A DNA stretch of 64,000 bases from Methylobacterium indicum (GCF_001043895.1 NZ_JTHF01000111.1:1-64000), one strand, 5' to 3'. Counted from the first letter of the stretch, positions 53,911 to 62,495 are shown. Translations and numbers: made by a program. The notes: generated by a model from the letters alone, not told the origin.

Positions 53911-54615
53911 GTGAGCGCCTTCACCCTTCTCGGCTTCGGCCCCGGCGGCTGGGGCGGCGCGCTGCTCGTCGCCGCCGGCACCACCCTGGGCCTCGCCCTG
54001 TGCGGCTTCCTGCTCGGGGCCGTGCTCGGCGGCCTCGCCGCGAGCGCCAAACTCTCCGGCCTCCTGCCCCTGCGGGCGCTCGCCGAGGGCTACACCACGC
54101 TCCTGCGCGGCGTGCCGGACCTGCTCGTCATCTACCTGATGTATTTCGGCGGCAGCGCGGCCCTCGGCGTGGTCGGGGGCTGGTTCGGCGCCGAGGGCTT
54201 CATCGGCGTGCCGGCCTTCGGGGTCGGCGTGGTGGCGCTCGGGGTGATCTCCGGCGCCTACCAGGCGGAGGTCTTCCGCGGCGCCTACCTCGCCCTCGAT
54301 CGCGGGCAGATCGAGGCGGCCCGCGCCGTCGGCATGCATCGCGGGCTGATCCTGCGCCGGGTCGTGGCGCCGCTCGTCGCCCGCGACGCCCTGCCGGGCC
54401 TCGGCAACGTCTGGCAGATCCTGCTCAAGGATTCGGCGCTGGTCTCAGTGACGGGCCTCGTCGAGCTGCTGCGCCAGGCCCAGGTCGGCGCCGGCTCGAC
54501 CCGCCAGCCCTTCACCTTCTACCTCGCGGCCGGCGCCCTCTACCTCGCCATCACCTCGCTCTCGACCTGGGGTTTTTCCCGGGCCGAAGCCCATGCGAGA
54601 CGGGGGATCCGATGA
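53911..54615 (+). CDS. Polar amino acid ABC transporter permease (HisQ type)
   Basis: 234 residues with about five membrane helices. The BPD-transport motif lies in IEAARAVGMHRGLILRRVV followed by APLVARDALPGLGNVW, and TLLRGVPDLLVIYLMYFG is typical of HisQ/OccQ. GTG 53911 lies 31 bases after the binding-protein stop. The end overlaps the next permease by four bases (ATGA). Confidence 0.93.
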   Translation: MSAFTLLGFGPGGWGGALLVAAGTTLGLALCGFLLGAVLGGLAASAKLSGLLPLRALAEGYTTLLRGVPDLLVIYLMYFGGSAALGVVGGWFGAEGFIGVPAFGVGVVALGVISGAYQAEVFRGAYLALDRGQIEAARAVGMHRGLILRRVVAPLVARDALPGLGNVWQILLKDSALVSVTGLVELLRQAQVGAGSTRQPFTFYLAAGALYLAITSLSTWGFSRAEAHARRGIR

Positions 54616-55322
54616 TCGACGTCGCGTTCCTCGATGCCACCGTCCGGACGCTGCTCGGCGGCGTGCCTCTTACCTTAAGCCTCACCGCCGGCTCGGTGGC
54701 GCTCGGCGGCGTTCTGGCAGCCCTCGCCGCCTGGGGCCGGCTCTCGGGCATCGTCCCGCTCGACTGGATCGCCCGGCTCTACATCTTCGTGTTCCGCGGC
54801 ACGCCGCTGCTCGTGCAGATCTTCCTGATCTATTACGGGCTCGGCCAGTTCCGGCCGGTGCTCCAGGCCTGGGGCCTGTGGACCTTCTTCCGCGAGCCGT
54901 ACTGGTGCGCGCTCCTGGCGCTCGCCCTCAACACCGGGGCCTACACGGCGGAGATCTTTCGCGGCGCGGTCCTCTCGGTCCCGTACGGGGCATTGGTGGC
55001 GGGGCGGGCCTGCGGCATGCCGCGGCTCCTGCTGTTTCGCCGGATCACCCTCCCGCTCGCCACCCGCCAGGCCCTGCCGGCCTACGGCAACGAGGTGATC
55101 TCGGTAGTCAAGGCGACCTCGCTCGCCTCCACCATCACGCTGATGGAGATCACCGGCCTCGCCCAGAAGCTCATCGCCCAGAGCTTCCGGGCGCTGGAGG
55201 TCTTCGTCTGCGCCGGCGCCTTCTACCTCGCCCTCACCTTCGTGATCATCGGGCTCCTGCGGCTCGCCGAGGCCTGGCTCTCCCCGGACCTGCGCCCGCG
55301 ACCGGCAGCCCGCCCCGCCTGA
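54612..55322 (+). CDS. Polar amino acid ABC transporter permease (HisM type)
   Basis: 236 residues, about five membrane helices. FVFRGTPLLVQIFLIYYGL, NTGAYTAEIFRGAVLSVPYG and the ATPase-contact motif ACGMPRLLLFRRITLPLAT are typical of HisM/OccM. ATG 54612 overlaps the previous stop. The C-terminus runs into a Pro/Arg-rich tail; the ATPase gene starts 14 bases later. Confidence 0.94.
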   Translation: MIDVAFLDATVRTLLGGVPLTLSLTAGSVALGGVLAALAAWGRLSGIVPLDWIARLYIFVFRGTPLLVQIFLIYYGLGQFRPVLQAWGLWTFFREPYWCALLALALNTGAYTAEIFRGAVLSVPYGALVAGRACGMPRLLLFRRITLPLATRQALPAYGNEVISVVKATSLASTITLMEITGLAQKLIAQSFRALEVFVCAGAFYLALTFVIIGLLRLAEAWLSPDLRPRPAARPA

Positions 55323-55336
55323 CCCCGGACCCGACC

Positions 55337-56119
55337 ATGCTCGCCCCCTCGCCCATCCGTCCCGAGGCCGTCGCGGTCCGCGACCTGCACAAGCATTTCG
55401 GCCATCTCGAAGTCCTGCGCGGCGTCTCGCTCTCGGCCCGGGAGGGCGAGGTGGTGGCGATCCTCGGCTCGTCCGGCTCCGGCAAGTCGACGTTGCTCCG
55501 CTGCATCAACCTGCTGGAGGTGCCGGAGGCCGGCGAGGTCGTGGTCGGCGACGAGGCGGTGGCCTGGCGCGCCCGCCGCGGCGGCCGGGTGCCGGCGGAT
55601 ACCCGACAGGTCGATCGCATCCGCGCCCGGGTCGGCATGGTCTTCCAGAGCTTCAACCTCTGGTCCCACCGCACGGTGCTGGAGAACGTGATCGAGGCGC
55701 CGGTCCACGTGCTCGGCCGCAAGAGAGCCGAGTGCGTCGCCGAGGCCGAGGCGCTCCTCGCCAAGGTCGGCATCGCCGACAAGCGCGACCACTACCCGGC
55801 GCATCTCTCCGGCGGCCAGCAGCAGCGCGCCGCCATCGCCCGGGCGCTGGCCATGCACCCGCGCGTCCTGCTCTTCGACGAGCCGACCTCCGCCCTCGAT
55901 CCCGAGCGCGTCGCGGAGGTGCTGCGGGTGATGCGGGCGCTCGCCGAGGAGGGCCGCACCATGCTGGTCGTCACCCACGAGATGGCCTTCGCCCGCGACG
56001 TCGCCCATCGGGTCGTCTTCCTGCACGAGGGAAGGATCCTGGAGGACGGCCCCTCCGAGCAGGTCTTCTCCGCGCCGACGTCGGACAGGTTCCGGCAGTT
56101 CCTGGCCCGGGGGGAGTGA
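55337..56119 (+). CDS. Polar amino acid ABC transporter ATPase (HisP type)
   Basis: 260 residues. Walker A GSSGSGKST, Q-loop MVFQSFNLWSH, signature LSGGQQQR, Walker B VLLFDEPTSALD and H-loop VVTHEM are all intact. HisP-type features include the insert between beta strands (VAWRARRGGRVPADTRQVDR). It powers the importer formed by the two preceding permeases. Convergent with the SDR gene after a 19-base gap. Confidence 0.96.
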   Translation: MLAPSPIRPEAVAVRDLHKHFGHLEVLRGVSLSAREGEVVAILGSSGSGKSTLLRCINLLEVPEAGEVVVGDEAVAWRARRGGRVPADTRQVDRIRARVGMVFQSFNLWSHRTVLENVIEAPVHVLGRKRAECVAEAEALLAKVGIADKRDHYPAHLSGGQQQRAAIARALAMHPRVLLFDEPTSALDPERVAEVLRVMRALAEEGRTMLVVTHEMAFARDVAHRVVFLHEGRILEDGPSEQVFSAPTSDRFRQFLARGE

Positions 56120-56138
56120 CCCGGCGCCGGATGCGCCG

Positions 56139-56939
56139 TCAGCGCGCCGCGAGGTCCCGGCGCAGGGTCGGCAGGCCGATGCCGGCGGCGTCGAAGCCGC
56201 CATCCACCGCCAGGGTCTGGCCGGTGACGTAGCTCGCGCGCTCGCCGCACAGGTACACGATGGCGTCGGCGATCTCGCGCTCCAACCCGTAGCGGTTGAG
56301 CGGTACCGCGTCGTGGTAGTCGGCCCGGATCGCCGCGCTGTGGACCTTCTTGGCCATCGCGGTATCGACGGGGCCCGGCGCCACGGCGTTCACCCGGATG
56401 CCGAGATGCGCGAGTTCGACCGCCTGCTGCTTCGTGAGGTGCTTGAGCGCCGCCTTGCTGGTGCCGTAGGCGACCCGCAGTGTCGAGGCGCGCTGGCCCG
56501 AGATCGACGTGATGTTGACGACGGCCCCGCCGCCGCCCCGCGCCATCACGGGGGCGGCCGCCTGCACGCACAGGAACGGGCCGGTCAGGTTGACGGCGAG
56601 CACCCGGGCCCACTCGGCCGGGGTGGTGTCGAGGAGCGGCTTGAACACCGCGGTGCCGGCATTGTTGACCAGCGCGTCGAGGCGGCCGAACCGGGCCTCG
56701 ACGGCCGCCACCGCCGCCGCGACGGCCTCCGGATCGGCGACGTCGCCGGTGAGGGCCAGGGTGTCGTCCGGCCGGGCGATCTCGGCGACGGCCGCCTCCT
56801 GGGCCGGGCCGTCGATGTCGAGCAGCGCGACGCGCCAGCCCTCCTCCAGGAAGAGCCGCGCCGCCGAAAGCCCGATGCCCCGCGCCGCTCCGGTGACCAG
56901 GGCCACCCGGCCCGCGCCCGTCCCGCTCACGCCCGTCAT
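56139..56939 (-). CDS. SDR-family oxidoreductase
   Basis: 266 residues. TGAARGIGLSAARLFL binds the cofactor; DIDGPAQ after beta 2 (Asp) suggests NAD over NADP; NNAGTAVF, catalytic Ser in NITSISGQR and YGTSKAALK are present, as is the end motif GQTLAVDGGFDAAGIG. It resembles 3-oxoacyl-ACP-reductase-like and sugar/alcohol dehydrogenases. Substrate unknown. The upstream cupin gene starts on the same strand 55 bases before it. Confidence 0.92.
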   Translation of the reverse strand: MTGVSGTGAGRVALVTGAARGIGLSAARLFLEEGWRVALLDIDGPAQEAAVAEIARPDDTLALTGDVADPEAVAAAVAAVEARFGRLDALVNNAGTAVFKPLLDTTPAEWARVLAVNLTGPFLCVQAAAPVMARGGGGAVVNITSISGQRASTLRVAYGTSKAALKHLTKQQAVELAHLGIRVNAVAPGPVDTAMAKKVHSAAIRADYHDAVPLNRYGLEREIADAIVYLCGERASYVTGQTLAVDGGFDAAGIGLPTLRRDLAAR

Positions 56940-56993
56940 GCCGCGTCCTCCCGCGTTTTTGTGCTCCGTGCATCGCGGCAGGAGCCCGGGAGG

Positions 56994-57443
56994 TCAAGCC
57001 GGATCGGGGTTGGCCGCGTTGCGCGCCATGAAGGTCTGCGCCGAGCCAGCCGCGGCATCGACGAAGATCACGTCGGTCGGCGCACGGCGCGGCGTATCGA
57101 CGGACAGGAAGACCACCGGCTCCTCGATCAGCCGCGGCAGGGCGTGGATGACGCCGCGCTCGAAGAACAGGAGCTGGCCCGGCCCGAACTCGGCCTCGTC
57201 CGAGGCGTCTCCGATCCAGAACGTGCCGCGGCCCGAGAGCACGTAGAGGTACTCGTCGCACCCCTCGTGGTAATGCGCCGGCGTCGGCCGGTAGACGCGA
57301 AACACCCGGGCGCTCGCCGCCGGCCGGTCGGTCAGGTAGGTGTCGACCAGCATCGTGGCGGCGCTCGCCGGCAGGGCGTCGGCGATCGCCTGGACGTCGA
57401 AGCGGCCCCGGGTCGGCAGTACGGTCGGATCGGGCTCGGCCAT
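56994..57443 (-). CDS. Cupin-domain protein
   Basis: 149 residues. Single cupin barrel: motif 1 is HYHEGCDEYLYVLSGRGTFW (His, His/Glu metal ligands), motif 2 is FGPGQLLFFERGVIHALPR. Likely a small metal-binding enzyme or sensor such as an isomerase or dioxygenase. ATG 57443 follows GGGAG; a longer reading frame exists upstream but lacks conserved sequence. Possibly co-transcribed with the SDR gene downstream. Divergent from the PCuAC/exaF genes. Confidence 0.85.
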   Translation of the reverse strand: MAEPDPTVLPTRGRFDVQAIADALPASAATMLVDTYLTDRPAASARVFRVYRPTPAHYHEGCDEYLYVLSGRGTFWIGDASDEAEFGPGQLLFFERGVIHALPRLIEEPVVFLSVDTPRRAPTDVIFVDAAAGSAQTFMARNAANPDPA

Positions 57444-57594
57444 CGCGGAACTCCCTTCGTCGATCGGGACGTGCCTTGCGGGGCGCCGCGCTCCCGGCAC
57501 CCTGGGCATCGTTCGACAGCTAGGGCGGTGCGGCTGCTCCCGCGAGAGGGCGCCCACCCGGCCGATCCGTCGCGGGCAATTTTTATGCGAGCCT

Positions 57595-57600
57595 TATAAT
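57595..57600 (+). promoter_or_regulatory. Consensus -10 box upstream of the PCuAC-like gene
   Basis: TATAAT in an AT-rich patch (57579-57604) of the cupin/PCuAC divergent region. No good -35 is seen at 17 bases, so an activator-dependent promoter is possible. It may drive the PCuAC-like gene and exaF. Confidence 0.4.
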
Positions 57601-57731
57601 AAGACCTTGACGACGCGACCCCGACGGCTACCCTCACCGACAATTCGCCGCCAAAAGGCGAAGCTGACACGAGAGGGAGGATAATGGATGTCGCCATCCA
57701 TGTCGCGCCTTGACGCCGGGACGGCTACGCC

Positions 57732-58190
57732 ATGCCGTCGATGAAATCGTCTCTCGATTGCCGGACGCCTGCGCTCAGCGTGACCTTTGCTGTGTTGCTG
57801 GGCTGTGTCCCCGCCCTGGCCGGCGAGATCGACGTGCTGCACGCCTCCGTCGCCCCCACCGAGAAGGTCGGGTCCGACGTCCCCCTGCACATGACGGTGA
57901 TGAACCGCGCCGCCGAGGCCGATTCGCTGCTGCGCTTCCGCTGCCCGTTCGCGAATTTCAGCGAGCGCGTGACCGTCGACAAGGGCGGCGAGGGTCCGCC
58001 CTCCAAGCGACCGATCCAGGCCATCGCCCTCAAGGCCTCCGGCGAGACCGCGCTGACGCCCGAGGGCATGCACGTGATGCTGCTCCAGACCCGGCAGCCG
58101 CTGGTCGCCGGCGAACGCTTCACCTGCTCGGCGAGCTTCCGCAAGGCCGGCTCGGTCGAGGTGCCGGTCGAGGTCCGCGCCGTGAAATAG
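57732..58190 (+). CDS. PCuAC (DUF461)-like periplasmic copper-chaperone-type protein
   Basis: 152 residues. Signal peptide (VTFAVLLGCVPALAGE). Immunoglobulin-like PCuAC fold: DVPLHMTVMN near the start, the C-terminal GMHVMLLQTRQPLVAGERF (HxM copper-type motif) and FRKAGSVEVPVEV. Canonical PCuAC proteins bind Cu(I) with an H-M-H-M set; here HxM is kept but the central residues differ, so metal affinity is uncertain. Two Cys are added (RCPF, TCSA). It is 89 bases upstream of exaF in the same direction, which suggests a role with that periplasmic dehydrogenase. Confidence 0.75.
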   Translation: MPSMKSSLDCRTPALSVTFAVLLGCVPALAGEIDVLHASVAPTEKVGSDVPLHMTVMNRAAEADSLLRFRCPFANFSERVTVDKGGEGPPSKRPIQAIALKASGETALTPEGMHVMLLQTRQPLVAGERFTCSASFRKAGSVEVPVEVRAVK

Positions 58191-58279
58191 GATTCTTTTC
58201 TTAAACGAATACGCCGGTCGCGAGGCTGCCCGCGCCGCGGCGACACATTCCAAAAGACGGCGGCCCGGAGGAGACCCCC

Positions 58280-60049
58280 ATGACGACGTCCCGGACGGTG
58301 CGGCGCATCCTTGCCGCGACCTCTCTCGCCGCCCTGACGGCCGGCGCCGCACCCCTCGCCCCGGCGCTCGCCGCCGATGGCGGCGTCACGCAGGAGCGCC
58401 TGCTCAATGCCGACAAGGAAGAGGGCAACTGGATCCAGCACCACAAGAACTTCGCCGGCCACCGCTACTCGACGCTGACCCAGATCAACAAGGACAACGT
58501 CAAGAACCTCAAGGTCGCCTGGACGATGGCGCTCGGCGGCATCGAGTCCGGCGGCATCTGGAGCCACGGCGGGCTCGAAGGCACGCCGATCGTCGAGAAC
58601 GGCATGATGTACGTCACCGACGGGTGGGGCTCGGTCTACAAGATCGACACCCGCGGCGGCGAGGGCAAGCTCCTCTGGAAGATGGACCCGAAGACCGACC
58701 GCGAATGGGCCGGCGCGGTCGCCTGCTGCGGCGTCAACAACCGCGGCGTCGCGCTCTGGGGCGACCTCGTGGTCAGCCACACCCTCGACGGGCGCCTGAT
58801 CGCCACCAACAAGGAAACCGGCCAGGTCGCCTGGCAGCGCCAGGTCGCCGATCCGGACAAGGGCGAGACCATCACCGGCGCGCCGCTGATCGTGAAGGGC
58901 CTGGCGATCTCCGGCGTCGGCGGCGCCGAATACGGCATCCGCGGCTGGATCGCCGCCACCGACCTGAAGACCGAGAAGGAGGTCTGGCGCACCCACACCA
59001 TCCCGGGCAAGGGCGAGCCCGGCTCCGAAACCTGGAAGGGCGACAACAACGCGGCGGTCAGCGGCGGCGGCTCGACCTGGGTGACCGGCACCTACGATCC
59101 CGAGACCGACACGATCGTCTGGGGCGTCGGCAATCCGGGCCCGGACTGGGACAACGCCTACCGGCCGGGCGACAACCTCTACACCGACTCGACGCTCGGC
59201 CTCGACGCCACGACCGGCAAGATCAAGTGGCACTTCCAGCACACGCCGAACGACCCCTACGACTATGACAGCGTGTCGGAAAACCTCCTGGTCGAGGCGA
59301 ACGGCCGCAAGCTCGCCATCGAGGCCGACCGCAACGGCCACGCCTACGCGGTCGACCGCACCAACGGCCAGTTCGTCTGGGCAACGCCCTTCGTCAAGAA
59401 GGTGACCTGGACCAAGGGCATCAACCCCGATACCGGCAAGCCGTTCGAGTACGACCCGACCAAGGACGTGCAGCGCTACAACCCGGCGGCGACTCCGAGC
59501 GCCGAGAACAAGAACGCCGATTTCTGCCCGGGCAACATGGGCGGCAAGAACTGGCCGCCGACCGCCTACAACCCGAACCTGCAATACTGGTACATCCCGG
59601 TCATCGAGAGCTGCAACCGCGTCACCCACGAGGCGATGACGCAGGCCAACCTGAAACCCCGGGAGTTCTTCACCGGCGGCGGGCCGAGCCAGCCGTTCCG
59701 GATCACCGGCAGCGTGACGGCGATCGACGTGAAGACCGGCAAGGTCGCCGGCAAGCACGAGACCCAGTTCCCGCTGTTGGGCGGCATGCTGGCCACGCCC
59801 GACCTCGTCTTCACCGGCGAGCCGGGCGGCGGGGTGATGGCGCTCGACGCCAAGAGCCTCGACAAGCTGTGGGAGTTCCGCACCGGCAGCGGCGTCAACG
59901 CGCCCCCGATGACCTTCACGGTCGACGGCAAGCAATATGTCGCGATCCTGGTCGGTCTCGGCGGCGCCTGGGACAAGTGGTTCATCGACTCGACCCCGGA
60001 GCTGAAGAACATCCAGACCGGCTCGATGCTCTACGTCTTCGCGCTCTGA
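58280..60049 (+). CDS. exaF: PQQ-dependent alcohol dehydrogenase, probably lanthanide-dependent (ExaF-like)
   Basis: 589 residues. Signal peptide of about 32 residues (cleavage near ALAADG) to the periplasm. Eight-bladed propeller with tryptophan-docking repeats. Active-site features: adjacent Cys149-Cys150 (VACCGVNN) for the vicinal disulfide, metal-ligand Glu217 (GGAEYG) and Asn285 (VGNPGPDW), and catalytic Asp328 followed by Tyr329-Asp330. The extra Asp two residues after the catalytic Asp is the mark of lanthanide-using enzymes; calcium enzymes have Ala, Ser or Thr there. It oxidises primary alcohols such as ethanol. Sequence resembles ExaF rather than XoxF. GGAGGAG precedes the ATG. The cytochrome partner is downstream. 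Confidence 0.93.
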   Translation: MTTSRTVRRILAATSLAALTAGAAPLAPALAADGGVTQERLLNADKEEGNWIQHHKNFAGHRYSTLTQINKDNVKNLKVAWTMALGGIESGGIWSHGGLEGTPIVENGMMYVTDGWGSVYKIDTRGGEGKLLWKMDPKTDREWAGAVACCGVNNRGVALWGDLVVSHTLDGRLIATNKETGQVAWQRQVADPDKGETITGAPLIVKGLAISGVGGAEYGIRGWIAATDLKTEKEVWRTHTIPGKGEPGSETWKGDNNAAVSGGGSTWVTGTYDPETDTIVWGVGNPGPDWDNAYRPGDNLYTDSTLGLDATTGKIKWHFQHTPNDPYDYDSVSENLLVEANGRKLAIEADRNGHAYAVDRTNGQFVWATPFVKKVTWTKGINPDTGKPFEYDPTKDVQRYNPAATPSAENKNADFCPGNMGGKNWPPTAYNPNLQYWYIPVIESCNRVTHEAMTQANLKPREFFTGGGPSQPFRITGSVTAIDVKTGKVAGKHETQFPLLGGMLATPDLVFTGEPGGGVMALDAKSLDKLWEFRTGSGVNAPPMTFTVDGKQYVAILVGLGGAWDKWFIDSTPELKNIQTGSMLYVFAL

Positions 60050-60064
60050 AGCGGGATCCTTCCA

Positions 60065-60089
60065 GGCGGGGCGCGGTGAGCGCCCCGCC
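60065..60089 (+). promoter_or_regulatory. Hairpin between exaF and the cytochrome c gene
   Basis: Perfect ten-base stem GGCGGGGCGC / GCGCCCCGCC with loop GGTGA, 15 bases after the exaF stop and 19 before the next ATG. Without a T run it may partly end transcription or protect the exaF mRNA. Confidence 0.55.
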
Positions 60090-60108
60090 GCGCACGAGGT
60101 TTTGACGG

Positions 60109-60624
60109 ATGCGGAAAACGATGCTGCCGGTGGTGCTCGCCGGCCTCGCGCTCGCTTCTCCGGCCTGGGCGCAGGGCGCCCGGACCGCCGCGGGCGAGGG
60201 CGATCTCGCGGTGTTCAAGAAGGCCTGCTCGGGTTGCCACAAGTGGCATGGCGGCGGCGGCGGTGGATATGGCGGCGACGCCCTGTCGCTGCGCAAGACC
60301 CAGCTCGACAAGGAGCAGATCGCCGAGGTGGTGCGCTGCGGCCGGCCCGGGACCGGCATGCCCTACCACCTGCGCGGCGCCTACGATTCGGTGAAGTGCT
60401 ACGACTCGCTCAAGGCCGACATGGCCGGCAACATGCCGCCGGAGACCGCGGTGTTCCTGCGCCCGGCGGAGATCGACGCGGTGGCGACCTACGTCGCGAC
60501 CCAGCTCAAGGGCAAGGGCGATCCGACCTTCGAGGAATGCACCGCCTTCTTCGGCACCACCTCCCGGGCCTGCGACGTCTACCGCAAGAAGGAGGGCTCC
60601 GATGCGCCGACCGTCTCGCACTGA
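60109..60624 (+). CDS. Periplasmic c-type cytochrome, likely electron acceptor of ExaF
   Basis: 171 residues. Signal peptide (VVLAGLALASPAWAQ). One haem site C40-S-G-C43-H44; the Met ligand is probably in RPGTGMPYHLRG. A Gly-rich insert (HGGGGGGYGG) directly after the haem motif and several extra Cys (RCG, KCY, EECT, ACD) are unusual, perhaps giving disulfides. Position right after exaF suggests it takes electrons from the PQQ enzyme. GAGG precedes the ATG. The 3' end overlaps the next gene by 23 bases in another frame. Confidence 0.9.
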   Translation: MRKTMLPVVLAGLALASPAWAQGARTAAGEGDLAVFKKACSGCHKWHGGGGGGYGGDALSLRKTQLDKEQIAEVVRCGRPGTGMPYHLRGAYDSVKCYDSLKADMAGNMPPETAVFLRPAEIDAVATYVATQLKGKGDPTFEECTAFFGTTSRACDVYRKKEGSDAPTVSH

Positions 60625-61228
60625 CCTGGCAATCCTCGCCGCCCTCCTCTGCGCCGGCCCGGCCCTGGCCGCCGGCCCGGAGGCGGCGGACCTGCGCGAC
60701 ATCAGGGTCGGGATGCCGGTCTCGGAGATCGCACCCGGGAGCTACGGCGACCTCGCCTGCCGCGAGGGTCCGGCCAGGAGCCTTAATGGCTGGACCGACT
60801 GGCGGGCCTGCCCGGCCGACGCGAAGGGGCTGCACGCCATCGGCTTCGCGTATGCCGACGGCACCACGCGCAACGGCACCCGCGTCGCCGGCCATCCGGC
60901 CCGCCTCACGCTCCTCGTCGGGGACGACGCCCGGGTGGACGGTCTGGTGATCGAGACCGACGACGCGGTGCCGCTCTACCTGCGCAAGAAGGGCCACCTC
61001 CTCGGTCTCCAGGCCCGCAGCCACTGGGGCGACGAGGGCTGGACCTGCGCCGAGGGCAAGCCCACCGGCGACGAGACGCCGCTCGGCGAGACCTTCGTCA
61101 AGGAGGAGTGCCGCAAGGCGCTCGGACCCAAGAGCGTGACGGTCACCCGCGACCTCTACGGCCACCAGGGCGCCGACCCGCGCGCCTTCATCAGCCGCAC
61201 CCGGATCGTGGTGGCGGCGACGAAGTAG
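60602..61228 (+). CDS. Secreted hypothetical protein of the exaF operon
   Basis: 208 residues. Signal peptide (LAILAALLCAGPALAAGPE). Mature part includes DIRVGMPVSEI, YGDLACREG, DWRACP, GWTCAEG and KEECRKALG: four or five Cys suggest disulfides, and the R-V-G-M-x-V-x-E-I start recalls small periplasmic repeat domains. No known family recognised. The start overlaps the cytochrome gene by 23 bases, so translation is probably coupled. It may serve the ExaF electron-transfer system, but only by position. Confidence 0.8.
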   Translation: MRRPSRTDLAILAALLCAGPALAAGPEAADLRDIRVGMPVSEIAPGSYGDLACREGPARSLNGWTDWRACPADAKGLHAIGFAYADGTTRNGTRVAGHPARLTLLVGDDARVDGLVIETDDAVPLYLRKKGHLLGLQARSHWGDEGWTCAEGKPTGDETPLGETFVKEECRKALGPKSVTVTRDLYGHQGADPRAFISRTRIVVAATK

Positions 61229-61374
61229 AGCGGGCGGGAGCCGGTCCTCCCGCCCCGAAACCTGACGGTTCGACAACACCCGCTTCAGCCCTGGTTCAAC
61301 GCCACGGCGCGACAGTGGCGACATGCCGGCGGTGACCACCGCCCGAGCGTTGCCCCGCTGAAGAGTCGCCCGCC

Positions 61375-61782
61375 ATGTCCGCGCGCTCCCTGATTCTCGC
61401 TACCCTGGCGCTCCTCGCCCTCGCGGGCCCGGTCGCCGCGGCCGATCTCGACGACGATCCGCCGCCGCGTTTCGAAGGCCGGGGCGAGTGGCGCCCGACC
61501 CCGCCGCCGCCTCCCGAGCCGCCCCGCTTCGAGAGCCGAGGCGAGTGGCGCCCGGCTCCCCCTCCTCCGCCGCGCTTCGCGCAGGGGCCGGGACCGTGCC
61601 GGGTCTTCGTCAAGCGCCGCATCGATCCGGATGGCGAGGAGGTCGTGCGCCGGGTCCGGGTCTGCGACGAAGGCCCCGGATACCGGGAGGGCGGCTATCG
61701 CGATGGCCCGCGCTGGGGCGGCCCGCCGCCCTGGCACCGCCACCGGCACTGGGACGACGAGCCCGGACCCGGACGCTGGTAG
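61375..61782 (+). CDS. Small secreted proline-rich protein
   Basis: 135 residues. Signal peptide (LILATLALLALAGPVAAAD). The mature part begins with a tandem duplication: PPRFEGRGEWRPTPPPPPE then PPRFESRGEWRPAPPPPPR. A Cys pair (PCRVFVKRRIDPDGEEV, RVCDEG) lies in a middle segment common to small alphaproteobacterial envelope proteins. The tail is rich in Arg, His, Gly and Trp. Role unknown, possibly cell-wall or surface associated. Confidence 0.75.
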   Translation: MSARSLILATLALLALAGPVAAADLDDDPPPRFEGRGEWRPTPPPPPEPPRFESRGEWRPAPPPPPRFAQGPGPCRVFVKRRIDPDGEEVVRRVRVCDEGPGYREGGYRDGPRWGGPPPWHRHRHWDDEPGPGRW

Positions 61783-61787
61783 ACCGT

Positions 61788-62495
61788 TCACCCGACGATC
61801 GGGATCTCGTTCCCGATCGTCACCTCGCTGCGATCGATCCGGCACGTGAAGGCGTGCGCGCCCACCCCGACGTCCCGGGCGCGCCGGAACGCGGCGGCGA
61901 AGCCGGGATCGAGGTCGCCGGCCACCGCGAAGCGCTCGGCCCGCATCTGCACCACCCAGATCACCAGGGCGCGCCCGCCGAGCCGCACCACCTCGGCGAG
62001 CTCGTCCATGTGGCGGGCGCTGCGGGCGGCGACGCAGTCCGGGAACTCGGCGAGGCCGGGCTCCCGCATCAGGTGGCAGTTCTTGACCTCGACGTGGATC
62101 GGGCCGTCCGCGTCGCCGGCGAGGAAGTCGACCCGGCTCGCCTTGCCGTAGGGCACCTCCGCCCGCCAGGAGGTCGCGCCGGCGAGCGGCGGGAGGCGCC
62201 CCTCGTGAAAGGCCTCCGCCACCAGGGCATTCGGGCGGGCGGTGTTGATGCCGATCCATTGCGGTCCGCCCGGCAGGTCCGCCTCGACCAGCTCCCACGA
62301 CCAGGCGAGCTTGCGGGCCGGGTTGGTCGAGGCCGAGAGCAGCACCGGCCGGCCGGGCGCGACGAGCCCGAGCATCGCACCCGGATTGGCGCAATGCGCG
62401 GTCACGAGGCGGCCGTCGGACAGTTCGACGTCGGCGAGGAAGCGCTTGTAGCGGCGCACCAGCCGCCCCTCGGTCAGCGGGCCGGGGAAACGCAT
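61788..62495 (-). CDS. sfsA: SfsA DNA/RNA-binding nuclease-like protein
   Basis: 235 residues, typical SfsA. RRYKRFLADVEL, TAHCANPGAMLGLVAPG, INTARPNALV, the nuclease-like core SRVDFLAG and VEVKNCHL (E-x-K), FPDCVAARSARHMDEL are conserved. E. coli SfsA was found as a sugar-fermentation stimulator and binds DNA. ATG 62495 gives MRFPGPLTEG, matching family N-termini; longer frames upstream overlap the divergent gene's region. Five bases separate its end from the proline-rich gene. Confidence 0.95.
   Translation of the reverse strand: MRFPGPLTEGRLVRRYKRFLADVELSDGRLVTAHCANPGAMLGLVAPGRPVLLSASTNPARKLAWSWELVEADLPGGPQWIGINTARPNALVAEAFHEGRLPPLAGATSWRAEVPYGKASRVDFLAGDADGPIHVEVKNCHLMREPGLAEFPDCVAARSARHMDELAEVVRLGGRALVIWVVQMRAERFAVAGDLDPGFAAAFRRARDVGVGAHAFTCRIDRSEVTIGNEIPIVG

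Noticed and set aside
58280..60049. Calling the PQQ enzyme MxaF or XoxF methanol dehydrogenase
   Set aside because: MxaF has Ala at the extra-Asp position and a nearby small subunit; XoxF has different flanking motifs. The sequence fits the ExaF-type alcohol dehydrogenase better.
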